DNA of 64,000 nucleotides, taken from assembly GCA_002067755.1 (NCBI GenBank), contig MVQH01000086.1, positions 1 through 64,000 on the forward strand, given 5' to 3'. The notes below the pieces were generated by a model. That model saw only the letters and a list, made by a program, of their open reading frames with translations. It had not been told where the DNA came from and did no database searches. Position numbers and translations under genes: made by a program. Positions 15,037 to 24,113 of this stretch are shown one piece after another. This DNA comes from Methanosaeta sp. PtaB.Bin018. Its GTDB lineage: Archaea; Halobacteriota; Methanosarcinia; Methanotrichales; Methanotrichaceae. Position 1 is the first letter of the stretch. Every line of letters starts with the position of its first letter.

Positions 15037-17034
15037 TCTCTCTTGACAGGGGCATGTTTTTTTTGCAAAACTTGCATTTGAGCTGCTGCGGCCCGCGGAT
15101 ATCGTGATTGTTGTGGCTTCAGACCAGGAGGATGATGCACCTCTGCTATCTGTGGCCATGACCCTGATCCGATAGCTTCCGGGACGGCTCCAGGCATGGG
15201 AAGAACGTCCGCGAAGCCCAGAGTTCGCATAGCTGGTCTGCGATGTGCTCCCATCTCCCCAGTCAAATGTGTAGCAGATCTGATCCCTGTTTGGATCGCT
15301 GGAATAACTGGCATATGTGTAAGACCTGCCAGCGTAGCCATTCTTGGTTCCAGCTGGAGCAGTAGGCTTTTTTGGTGCGCTGTTTGGCGTGCCGGAGATG
15401 CTGACTGCAAGGAGCTTGGACGAGGGAGATTCTGCGCCCTTGCTGTCTTTAGCTATGACGCCCACGCGATAGGTTCCCGATCGCTGCCATCTGTGGGATG
15501 CGCTGGCCTTCTCAGAGGAGCTCACGAATCCGGTCTCCGATGTGCTCTTATCGCCCCAATCAAATATGAATTTGACCTGATCGCCATCCTTGTCGGTTGT
15601 GGAAGTGGTGTAGCAAGCATCCCAATTGACATATCCTCTGATTGGGCCATCTGGCATTTCTGGCATATCAGGCTGCCTATTTTCGCTTTCTGGATAGCGA
15701 ATGTCCAGGGTCATCCAGTAGAATGCATATCCCAAGCCTCCGTATCTGCAGTCGTAGTTCATGTCCATGTCCACGTAAAACAGCCCATTGGGCCGCAAAG
15801 CGCTATTTCCCCAGCTATTGAGCATGATCCAGTAGCGATCATTGGGATCTGTGTCATCGTAGCCCACGCAGAGCACTGCATGACCTCCCCCGCTTTGATA
15901 GTCATACTGGCCGCCGCAGGCAAAGCCCGGCTTCCAGATCGCGCTCTCTCCCTGAGTGCTCCAGAAACTGATGAAATTGGACCAGGAATCGCCGTTCGGC
16001 AAAAAGTACCCAAACCAGATTGCTTTGCCCTGCTGCAGGACATTCTTGATGTTGGAGATGGCGGCCTCCTTTCCCACACCATGTGTTGGAACAGTCCTGG
16101 CTACGATTGATGTTATGGGATAGCTAGGGGTTGTGGAGATAGATGAGGCAGAGACCGCAGAGCATCCTCCACAGCCGCTATCTGCATCTTGATAATGGGC
16201 GTTTGCATTTGACCATGGAACCGCCTTCCCCGTGCTGCTGTAAAAGTCGGCCACGTCTTCCAGCCAGCCACCACAGCAAGCGCCTGATGCTCCGCAGCCT
16301 CCATTGTAATTGGAGTCCAGGAACTGCAATGAGAACCTATCTTTGACGCCCATCTGGTGGGCATAGTCGATCTCCATCACGCCCGTCCCTGCCCATGCCC
16401 AGCAGTTGCCGCAGCTTCCCTGGTCGCGCTCTGCAGGAGTGTACTGCAGAAGGTTCAAGAGGCTGTAGGAAGCTCCCTTTTCGGCTTTAATCTCTGCAGC
16501 TAGAACTGGACTGAGATAGGCCTGTGGTGTTGCATTATAAGCGTCCGTCCACTTGCGGGCCTCTTCTGCGGTGGGGTGCATGAGGGGATATTGCTTTATC
16601 TGGATTGCTCCTGTTGCATTTGATTTCAAAAAAAGGCCGAAGTCGAGGTGAAAGGCAGGCTTGTCTGTGAGCGTTACCATGTAAAAACCACCACCAGGCG
16701 CACTCTGTCTCTCGCCCGAGAGGAGATCTTGCTCCAGCTCGTACTTACCAGGAGAGAGATCTCCAAATATGTACCGTCCATGCTCGTCCGTGGTCGTCCT
16801 GGATAGCTCAGAGCCGTTTTGTCTCAGCAGCACTGTCCTGCCAGGCAGTCCGATATCTCCGGGCGAGAAGGAGCGATCGCCATCCAGATCTTGGAACACT
16901 GTGCCATTTAATGATAATCCTGGTGCTCCAGAATACGAGGATAGAGCCTGAGCGCTGGCTTTTAGGGGCGAGGCAAAGATAATTAGGCTCAAAATTATCA
17001 ATGAGATTATGCCGATTCGAGATGAGCGTACCAT
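15031..17034 (-). CDS. Secreted papain-family (C1) cysteine protease with PKD domains
   Basis: A 667-residue exported protease. The order is a signal peptide (about 1-28), an SdrD-type B-like beta domain (about 40-130, FQDLDGDRSFSPGDIGLPGR), a C1 peptidase domain (about 195-460), and two PKD domains (about 465-545 and 555-645), each with the FDWGD motif. The catalytic residues are present: QGSCGNCWAW with Cys211, GGGHAVLCVGY with His385, and LNSWGNS with Asn406. Several cysteines suggest disulfides. The ATG at 17034 has GGTG seven bases upstream and starts the positively charged end of the signal peptide; a longer frame to 17094 lacks support. A minus-strand TATA-like GACTTATATCC at 17068-17078 suggests its own promoter. 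Surface protein turnover or processing is a likely role. Confidence 0.9.
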   Translation of the reverse strand: MVRSSRIGIISLIILSLIIFASPLKASAQALSSYSGAPGLSLNGTVFQDLDGDRSFSPGDIGLPGRTVLLRQNGSELSRTTTDEHGRYIFGDLSPGKYELEQDLLSGERQSAPGGGFYMVTLTDKPAFHLDFGLFLKSNATGAIQIKQYPLMHPTAEEARKWTDAYNATPQAYLSPVLAAEIKAEKGASYSLLNLLQYTPAERDQGSCGNCWAWAGTGVMEIDYAHQMGVKDRFSLQFLDSNYNGGCGASGACCGGWLEDVADFYSSTGKAVPWSNANAHYQDADSGCGGCSAVSASSISTTPSYPITSIVARTVPTHGVGKEAAISNIKNVLQQGKAIWFGYFLPNGDSWSNFISFWSTQGESAIWKPGFACGGQYDYQSGGGHAVLCVGYDDTDPNDRYWIMLNSWGNSALRPNGLFYVDMDMNYDCRYGGLGYAFYWMTLDIRYPESENRQPDMPEMPDGPIRGYVNWDACYTTSTTDKDGDQVKFIFDWGDKSTSETGFVSSSEKASASHRWQRSGTYRVGVIAKDSKGAESPSSKLLAVSISGTPNSAPKKPTAPAGTKNGYAGRSYTYASYSSDPNRDQICYTFDWGDGSTSQTSYANSGLRGRSSHAWSRPGSYRIRVMATDSRGASSSWSEATTITISAGRSSSNASFAKKTCPCQERS

Positions 17035-17090
17035 TTCAATACACCATATATATTTTGAGCCAGTTAGGATATAAGTCTTGCTGTCTACAA

Positions 17091-17879
17091 TCATGGCTTT
17101 TCGGCATCAACTTGAAGGCGCATCATCCGCACGTGAGATAGACCCCTCTCATCCAGCGGGCGCTGTTCGAGGTATCTGTGCGCCAGCTCGCGCACGAACC
17201 TCATTCGGAGGCCTTCAGGCAGCCTCTCGGTATAAGGCAGCCAGGTCGTTCTTATGATCCCTTCCAGGCCCAATTGACCCGGATGCACCATATCTTTTGG
17301 TATCAGCTCCACTCGTATGGGCCTAAGGCCGGCCTGAGCCAGCCAAGCCCTGTACTCTTCTGGCCCATAGAAGTTGTAGGGGAGATGGAAGTCCTGAAAG
17401 TACGCCTTCCATCTCTCATTCCTGATGAGCTCTTCAGTGAGATCCAGAAGCTCTGCGGCATTTCCTCGCCCACCGCACTGGAAGAGAAGCCGCCCGCCAG
17501 GCACAAGGCTGCGCCTAACGCCCACCAGGACTGGCAGGTGATCCCTGACCCAGTGCAAGCATGCGAAAGAGACGGCAAGGTCGAACTCCTCATTGAAGCA
17601 AAGGCGTGAGGCATCCCCGACTTGAAATGATAAATTGCCAAAATCCTTCTGGGGATACTTGCGCTGTGCGTAGGAGATCATATCCGCTGAGATATCTATT
17701 CCAATCACTCCGCCTTCTGGCACAAGGCCTGCTAGGTGGGCGGTTACTTTGCCATTTCCACATCCAATATCAAGGATGCGCTCGTCGCCTCTCAGATTCA
17801 GTCCAGATACAATCTCCATGGCCCATTTGTATTGAGCGGAGGAGCTTTTCTCGTAGTCTGCGGGGTTCCATCTGTGCAT
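17091..17879 (-). CDS. Class I SAM-dependent methyltransferase
   Basis: A 262-residue cytoplasmic methyltransferase. Motif I is ILDIGCGNGKVTAHL (about 35-49), followed by GVIGIDISADMI and a VSFACLHWV segment. The C-terminal part resembles trans-aconitate methyltransferases and other small-molecule enzymes, but the substrate cannot be named. It lies four bases after panE on the same strand and so is probably transcribed with panE and the epimerase gene. Confidence 0.85.
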   Translation of the reverse strand: MHRWNPADYEKSSSAQYKWAMEIVSGLNLRGDERILDIGCGNGKVTAHLAGLVPEGGVIGIDISADMISYAQRKYPQKDFGNLSFQVGDASRLCFNEEFDLAVSFACLHWVRDHLPVLVGVRRSLVPGGRLLFQCGGRGNAAELLDLTEELIRNERWKAYFQDFHLPYNFYGPEEYRAWLAQAGLRPIRVELIPKDMVHPGQLGLEGIIRTTWLPYTERLPEGLRMRFVRELAHRYLEQRPLDERGLSHVRMMRLQVDAEKP

Positions 17880-17882
17880 AGT

Positions 17883-18869
17883 TCACTGGCCATGGAGTGA
17901 TGTGAAAGCTTTCTTCTCTTTGAATTTAATCAGGGAGGTGAGGAGATCGTTGTAAGGCGTCTGGATGCCCAGATCCCTGGCATACTGGCAAATAGCACCA
18001 TTTAAGGCGTCTATCTCCGTCATTCTGCCCCTCTGGATATCCTGCAGCATGCTGGCTCTGTGGCTAACCGTTGGCGGAAGCAGCCTTTTCATGAGATACT
18101 GGTAGAACTCATCTGAGCATTGGTGTGGAATCCTCACGCCCTTGGCCTGCATCACGATGAAGATCTCCTCCAGTATGACTCTGATGATACCCCTGGACTC
18201 CTCGCTCTCGCCCAGACTTCCATAAGGCACCTCCAGAATGGCACCTAGCGGATTGAGGGAGCAGTTATAGAGCACCTTTTCCCAGATGGCAGACCAGATC
18301 TCATCTTTAGACACAACCCTTGTGGGGATGCCAGAGCGGAGAAGATCTTCTTGCAGCATCTGCAGGAGAGGCCTGTTTACCCTGGCAAATGGCTCTCCCA
18401 GCAGAACGTCATCTGCGTTGACAGTGACCCTGGCCAGGCCAGGCGCCTGGATCTCGGCCCCGAAGATGACTCGCGAGCCGACTGTGCGTTCTTCACCCAC
18501 GTGGCGTGCGACGGTATCCCAGTTGTTGAGGCCGTTCTGAATGGAGACCATGATTCCATCATCCTCCAGCAACGATGCAGCCTGTTTTGCTGCATCGTCA
18601 GTATCTTTGGATTTGACACAAATAAGTATTATGGAGAACTTCTTGCACTCCGATCTCATGCTGGAAAGCGTTTCAATTGCGTCAGGAGGTATGAAATGGT
18701 CTCCCCAGATGCCTGTGATCCTCAGCCCACTTTTTTGCAGGGCAGCGAAATGCTCTCCTCTGCCGGCGTATGTTACGTGGCGGCCGGTTTTCTGCAGAAG
18801 TCCTCCAAATACGCTGCCAAGTGCGCCTGCGCCGTAGATGAGATACGTTGGATTCTGGCCGTGGTTCAT
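17883..18869 (-). CDS. panE: Ketopantoate reductase (2-dehydropantoate 2-reductase)
   Basis: A 328-residue NADPH-dependent reductase that turns 2-dehydropantoate into pantoate on the way to coenzyme A. It has the Rossmann motif YGAGALGSVFGG near the N-terminus, the conserved CVKSKDTDDA segment, SIQNGLNN and the catalytic lysine region EKVLYNCSLNPL. Length is close to that of the family. The start at ATG 18869 removes a 17-residue extension (from 18920) that overlaps the upstream gene and does not fit the family; neither has a clear ribosome-binding site. It is downstream of the epimerase and upstream of a methyltransferase. Confidence 0.88.
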   Translation of the reverse strand: MNHGQNPTYLIYGAGALGSVFGGLLQKTGRHVTYAGRGEHFAALQKSGLRITGIWGDHFIPPDAIETLSSMRSECKKFSIILICVKSKDTDDAAKQAASLLEDDGIMVSIQNGLNNWDTVARHVGEERTVGSRVIFGAEIQAPGLARVTVNADDVLLGEPFARVNRPLLQMLQEDLLRSGIPTRVVSKDEIWSAIWEKVLYNCSLNPLGAILEVPYGSLGESEESRGIIRVILEEIFIVMQAKGVRIPHQCSDEFYQYLMKRLLPPTVSHRASMLQDIQRGRMTEIDALNGAICQYARDLGIQTPYNDLLTSLIKFKEKKAFTSLHGQ

Positions 18870-18892
18870 AGAGCGCGGTTGAGATTGGTCCT

Positions 18893-19870
18893 TTAAGAGG
18901 TTTTCGAAACGCCTGGCCATGATTTGAGACTTCGTGGACGAGGAGCACTCATTTGCGAATGTTCCTTGTACCAGCGTATAGTCTCCCTCAGCCCATCCTC
19001 GATTCCATAATCAGGAAAATAACCTATGCCTTGCGCCCTGCTTATGTCCGCCAGCGAATGTTTGATATCCCCGGGCCTTGGGGCTTCGTATCTCGGTCGG
19101 ACTTCTCTGGCCAGGAGATCGCCGATCTTCTTTGCAAGCGAGTTCAGGCTGATGCTCTTGCCGCATGCTATGTTGAAAACTCCAGAGAGGTGGCTTTCGC
19201 TGGCAAGGATATTCGCCCTCACGACATCTGCCACATACACGAAGTCGCGAGTCTGCTCTCCATCCCCGTAGATAACAGGCTGCCTGCCCTCTAGCAGAAT
19301 GGCGATGAACCTGGATATCACTCCGGAGTACTCAGATGAAGGGTCCTGTTTTGGACCGAAGACGTTGAAATATCTCAGTGCCACAGTCTCCAGGCCATAC
19401 AGCTCCTGGAAAACCCGAGCATAGTTCTCCCCAGCCAGCTTTGATACGGCATATGGCGATCTCGGCTCAGGCATCATGTCCTCCCTCTTGGGAAGCCTGG
19501 GCGAGGTGCCGTAGACTGCTGCGGACGAGGCCAGGATCACGCGCCGAACTCCTGCGTCTCTGGCAGCTATCAGGACCTTCAGGGTTCCATCTATGCCCAC
19601 AGCGTTGGTCCTGAGCGGGTCCTCGATGCTCTTCTTGACTGAGGATATGGCCGCCTGATGAAAGACGCAAGACGAACCCTCAAATGCTGCCTTGAGATCT
19701 AAGTCTGTGATGCTGCCAGATATGAGCTGGACATCGATGCCTTCCAAATTTTCGACCTTGCCAGTGGACAGGTCATCGATTACTACTACCTCATTCTCTT
19801 TGGCCAGGGCCAAAGCCAGGTTTGAGCCTATGAACCCTGCGCCTCCGGTTATTACCATCTTCTGCGACAT
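18893..19870 (-). CDS. NAD-dependent sugar-nucleotide epimerase/dehydratase
   Basis: A 325-residue extended short-chain dehydrogenase of the GalE/WbpP type. It shows the nucleotide motif TGGAGFIGSN at residues 8-17, catalytic SSAAVYG and YAVSK (Tyr-x3-Lys), and the sugar-binding RYFNVFGP segment. These enzymes interconvert UDP-glucose/galactose or UDP-GlcNAc/GalNAc, or make related nucleotide sugars. A role in glycosylating the many exported proteins next door is plausible but inferred. It is the first gene of a minus-strand run with panE, a methyltransferase and perhaps the protease. Confidence 0.88.
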   Translation of the reverse strand: MSQKMVITGGAGFIGSNLALALAKENEVVVIDDLSTGKVENLEGIDVQLISGSITDLDLKAAFEGSSCVFHQAAISSVKKSIEDPLRTNAVGIDGTLKVLIAARDAGVRRVILASSAAVYGTSPRLPKREDMMPEPRSPYAVSKLAGENYARVFQELYGLETVALRYFNVFGPKQDPSSEYSGVISRFIAILLEGRQPVIYGDGEQTRDFVYVADVVRANILASESHLSGVFNIACGKSISLNSLAKKIGDLLAREVRPRYEAPRPGDIKHSLADISRAQGIGYFPDYGIEDGLRETIRWYKEHSQMSAPRPRSLKSWPGVSKTS

Positions 19871-19932
19871 GGCACTGAGACCTTTAAAGAATACGATTTA
19901 AGTTGTTCTTTTTTAATTTGGCGGATGAGATA

Positions 19933-22900
19933 TCATGGCAGATCATCATCTCCAGTGTCGACGCATGAGGCACAGGGCGGGATGAATGATGCATTTCCTT
20001 GCTCGCCACCCCCACAGACGTAGCATGAAATCCAGTCAGTATCTGCGATCGGATCGCTGCAGTTGAGAGCGAAGCATGCTGGAATCTGCCAGCCTGATGA
20101 GGACGAGGGCTTTGCATAGCCCCCTCTGCCCAGGTCCACTTGCATGGTAACATCAGCAGCCGCAGAATCGGGCCCATCTACAGAGAAGGCTTCGATGTGG
20201 ACATGGTTCACATAGGATCCGTCTGCTGCGGCTCTGGCTCTGTAGATGATGCTCTTGCTCTCTCCCGGCCCCAGATCCAGGATCGTCCATGATATCTGTC
20301 TGGAGTTGTTCTCAGATGGTTCCAGTGATGAGTTAATGAATTGCATTCCTGCTGGCAACAGGTCCCTCAGGAAGACCACCATGCTGTATTCCTCCCGATT
20401 GCGTATATCTAAGCGGTACCATACCATCTTTTGATCCAGCGGGTCGATCCTGGCAGTCTTGGAGGCGAAGATCTGTGGAGGGCAGCAGGTCAGCCAATTG
20501 AGCTTCACTGCTGAGAAATTCCCTGCAGTGATCCATCCCTTGCTACTATTTCCCGTTGCCTGCACCCTGTTGACGAGATTTGCCGTCTCTTTGGTTATAT
20601 TCAGCCTCAAGTCTATGATCGCCTTGCTTCCGATGCCCAGGCTCACCAGCGTCCAGGTGCAATAGCCATCAGTCAGCTCCGAAGGTCTCAAAGAGGAGCT
20701 GATATACTCGGTCCCCTCAGGGAATATATCCTTTACATAGACCGGCCCCAGTACACGGTCTCCATTGTTGGTCACCGTTATCCTGTAGTCGGCAAAAGTG
20801 GTGTTGAGGAGGTCCACATTAGCCTCTTTGGTCAAAGTGAGATGCGGCCTGTTGTACTTGGCAACGCCCGTGAGCCTAGTCATCCTCTTGAAGGCGAAGT
20901 CTCCTGAATACCTCTCGACCATGTCGACCTCATTGACGATACCTGTACTCTCCAGATCTTTATAGATCGTCCTGAAATCTGCCTGGCCAGATGCCTTTGC
21001 CTCAGTGTCCATCTCGCTCAAACCCTCAGCTGTCGACTCTTTTTGCAGGCTCTGGGCCGAAGAGAACCTCTCGCTGATCAGGCTGTTTGGCGTCTTCGAC
21101 CACATGCCCTCTTCCCACAACAGATCGCTGGCTGTGGACACATTTGGAGTATAGGCATAGCTGGTCGGAGCATGCTCGAGTGCGATGTCCTTGGCAATGT
21201 AGTTGACAACTGTGCTGATCTTCTCATCGCTTTGAAATTTGCCTGTGCCTACCTCATAGGATCTCTGGCTGATGCCTATGCTCCTCGCTCCAGCTACATA
21301 GCCCGTGCCGTTGACCGACCTCTCGAACTCTACATTTTTTCCGTATTCGTCAAACTTCTGATATATCTGGAATTTGCCAATATAATCATCATGGGACTCG
21401 AATATCTGGCTGGCGTTCCATGTGGTATTCATATCTACATCCTTCTTGAGGAGGCCAATGCGGCCCACGCCCTCGAAAGACGTATCTGTAATCATCGTGG
21501 AGCCGTTTTCGTCCTGCTTTAAGTAACCTTCCCTGTCGATCATTGTGGCGTAGGTGTACTCCTCTTTAGTGGAGCCTCCCGTCGCGTAATTCTTGGACAG
21601 GACCCTCTCAATCCATTTGGTGGCGTAGTTGAGAGCCCTGTCTCCTGGCAGCGAGAAGCTGGTTGGTCTGTATGTGACCTTCAAGCTCTTGTTCCACTCA
21701 ACTGAGCGGTTGGAGTTATGATACAATATCACGTCCTCGCTGGCATAGTTGCCGCTGCCGTGCTCCCTGAGGGACGCACTGGTTTGAGGCGGTCCGACAA
21801 CTACGTCATATGAGGCCGTGCATAATAAGACATTGTTCTTATCGTACAGAGCTGCCTTGTTCGTCAGGATGACTGGATTGGTGTGAATATCGTTGTGGAC
21901 ATTTACAAATCCTGTTCCCGTCACACCCTGGCCCATATTGAAAGTGGTATTGCCAATATCTCTCGCCACCTGTACGACTATACTAATCGTACCCGACGGC
22001 TCACTCACAATCCAGACGTTGTCTCCCAGGCTCGGCGGGGGGGACGCAGAGATGAATGAGACCTGCGAGGGGAAGTATTCAACGATCTTGTATGAATCCT
22101 TCCTGTCCCAATTTATTGTGTAGGTTATGTAGTCCCCAGGTTTCACAACCTTCGGCGATGCAGTCTTATTCAAGCCGCATCCTTCGACTATCCTGACCTC
22201 TTCCTGCACGGGATCAGAGATCACATCTCTGCCATTCTCGTCGGTTCCTGATGCGATCACAGTATTTCTTAACGATGGCGCGTCTTCTCTCTTCACTGTG
22301 TAGTCTGCGTAGTAGGTAAGCGTGTCGCCTGGGTCCAGATCAACCGGCTCATTGAATATCACCAGGCCAACCTTGTCATCATTGAGCGTCAAAGTGACGA
22401 TACTGGTCTCCCCGGTATTTTGCACAGTGTATGTGTATTTGACGACCTCCTTTTCATGGGCAATCTCATGATCAGCAACCTTTGTAACCCTCAGTGCAGA
22501 TATCGGCTGTGGACGCTGGCAGCTCCAGACGATCTCCACACATGCTTCGTTGCTCTCCATCGGCGTGTCGCCAACGATGCCATATGCCTTAGCGCAGTTC
22601 TTCAGTGGACCGAATATCTGAGGCAACCCCGGAGTTTTTTTGTATTCCCTGCTGACCACATTGCCGTAGGGGTCAACGGTTATGATCAGTGTATCTCCTG
22701 TGAGGTAGCATCTTACAGTATAGGTCTTGTAGCCCTTATCTGGAGTGTCGTACTCTATCTTGAGCGTCTCCTTTGTTGGCATGAAATCATAAAAGTCCGA
22801 GAGCACTTCGCCACCCGCGCCATACTCAGTCCTCAGGAGGTCTCTCTTGGCAGGCCTAAAATACTCAGACCAGACCAGGAAACCCGTGGCGTTGAGCTCT

Positions 22901-24087
22901 TCGGTCAGGATCTCACCAGTTGAGATGTTAGTATAGTTATTCCGGGTGTAGTTGCCAATCGTCTTAATGCTCGATTTAATCGTCCCAAAAGTTCTGTTGA
23001 ATGCATCCCGATGGGCCATGATGCTCTTCAGCTTTGCCTCCAGCTTGGTCTTGTTCATTGTCAGAGAGTCTATGATCTCGAGGATGTTGGATGACTCGCG
23101 CTCCGCTGCCTGGACGTTCAGCTCTCTCTCGTAGTCAGTCGCTCTTGTGTCCAATGAGACTATGTTCTGGCCGGGACAGAGACCAGGATCCAAAATCGCT
23201 GTCAGGATGACGACCTTTGACTCTTTCGGCTCAAGTGTGCCAAGATCCCAGTTGAGCACACTTCCGCTCACGCTCACAGGTTTGGGCTGCGTCCCAGAAT
23301 AGTCGTATATCAGCCCCGGGCTCAGGGTATCGACCAGGTAAACCTCATTGACCTCTTCATCGCCCTCGTTCTTCACTGTGATCGTAAAGGTGACGATCGA
23401 TCCGGCATATGCTGCTGTACGGTCTGCCACCTTTGTGACCACCAGCGGAGATCCTATGCTGCAGCTAGGGGACTCTTTTGTAGCTGTGGCCTGCTGGCCT
23501 TGTAAAGTCCATGTTATGGGCGTCTTTGGATCGAAGTTCACTGTAAATGAGTGGTGCCCGTGCTGAAATGTCTCTGGCTGCGATCCGCTTGATGGTGCAG
23601 GGTCCATCCTGTTATAGTCGCCTTTCGGAATAGCGATCTCGTCGTCGGGGTTATCGTAGGTGAATTTGGCAGCGTAGCTTCCATCCGGATTTGGCCTCAC
23701 GCATTCGAGCTCAATTCTGATATTGCTTTTGGGCAGGATCAATAGCTCTAGCTGACTTTCATTGGTGCATCCCTCTGCGCCCGAGTCGACAAAAAGGCTC
23801 ATAGTTATATTGGTCGGCTCTGTCACATCAGGCGCAGTCCAGGTGAAAGAGATGTCGCTACCAACTAGCGGAAATCCATCTGATGCTATCCATTGGTATC
23901 TATAACTCTGCCCTTCCGGCGGAGAAGGGCCCACAAAAGTGTGGCTGGTCCCACCCTCATACTGCAGCGCAACTGCAGAGGTAAGTTGTGTCTGGATCAT
24001 CATTATCGATATTATGGCCATTAAGACTGAAGACCGCCACGAACGCGCATGAATCTGTTTTTGGGTGTAGACGTAGGCTCTATGCAT
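19933..24087 (-). CDS. Giant secreted DUF11-repeat surface protein
   Basis: A 1384-residue exported protein of unknown function. A signal segment covers about residues 19-40 (VLMAIISIMMIQTQLTSAVA). An Ig/PKD-like domain follows. At least five DUF11-type beta domains can be seen, starting near VTKVADRTAAYAGSIVTFTI, VTKVADHEIAHEKEVVKYTY, LNKTASPKVVKPGDYITYTI, LTKEANVDLLNTTFADYRIT and SKTARIDPLDQKMVWYRLDI. A helical/mixed central region separates the third and fourth. There are many N-glycosylation sequons. The C-terminus has no membrane anchor but holds a cysteine cluster (CFALNC, CYVCGGG, CASC). It follows the Ig-repeat gene by 26 bases on the same strand, so both are likely co-transcribed. 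An envelope or adhesion role is inferred. Confidence 0.85.
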   Translation of the reverse strand: MHRAYVYTQKQIHARSWRSSVLMAIISIMMIQTQLTSAVALQYEGGTSHTFVGPSPPEGQSYRYQWIASDGFPLVGSDISFTWTAPDVTEPTNITMSLFVDSGAEGCTNESQLELLILPKSNIRIELECVRPNPDGSYAAKFTYDNPDDEIAIPKGDYNRMDPAPSSGSQPETFQHGHHSFTVNFDPKTPITWTLQGQQATATKESPSCSIGSPLVVTKVADRTAAYAGSIVTFTITVKNEGDEEVNEVYLVDTLSPGLIYDYSGTQPKPVSVSGSVLNWDLGTLEPKESKVVILTAILDPGLCPGQNIVSLDTRATDYERELNVQAAERESSNILEIIDSLTMNKTKLEAKLKSIMAHRDAFNRTFGTIKSSIKTIGNYTRNNYTNISTGEILTEELNATGFLVWSEYFRPAKRDLLRTEYGAGGEVLSDFYDFMPTKETLKIEYDTPDKGYKTYTVRCYLTGDTLIITVDPYGNVVSREYKKTPGLPQIFGPLKNCAKAYGIVGDTPMESNEACVEIVWSCQRPQPISALRVTKVADHEIAHEKEVVKYTYTVQNTGETSIVTLTLNDDKVGLVIFNEPVDLDPGDTLTYYADYTVKREDAPSLRNTVIASGTDENGRDVISDPVQEEVRIVEGCGLNKTASPKVVKPGDYITYTINWDRKDSYKIVEYFPSQVSFISASPPPSLGDNVWIVSEPSGTISIVVQVARDIGNTTFNMGQGVTGTGFVNVHNDIHTNPVILTNKAALYDKNNVLLCTASYDVVVGPPQTSASLREHGSGNYASEDVILYHNSNRSVEWNKSLKVTYRPTSFSLPGDRALNYATKWIERVLSKNYATGGSTKEEYTYATMIDREGYLKQDENGSTMITDTSFEGVGRIGLLKKDVDMNTTWNASQIFESHDDYIGKFQIYQKFDEYGKNVEFERSVNGTGYVAGARSIGISQRSYEVGTGKFQSDEKISTVVNYIAKDIALEHAPTSYAYTPNVSTASDLLWEEGMWSKTPNSLISERFSSAQSLQKESTAEGLSEMDTEAKASGQADFRTIYKDLESTGIVNEVDMVERYSGDFAFKRMTRLTGVAKYNRPHLTLTKEANVDLLNTTFADYRITVTNNGDRVLGPVYVKDIFPEGTEYISSSLRPSELTDGYCTWTLVSLGIGSKAIIDLRLNITKETANLVNRVQATGNSSKGWITAGNFSAVKLNWLTCCPPQIFASKTARIDPLDQKMVWYRLDIRNREEYSMVVFLRDLLPAGMQFINSSLEPSENNSRQISWTILDLGPGESKSIIYRARAAADGSYVNHVHIEAFSVDGPDSAAADVTMQVDLGRGGYAKPSSSSGWQIPACFALNCSDPIADTDWISCYVCGGGEQGNASFIPPCASCVDTGDDDLP

Positions 24088-24113
24088 ACTATTCTCTCCA
24101 ATCTTAATGCGAT

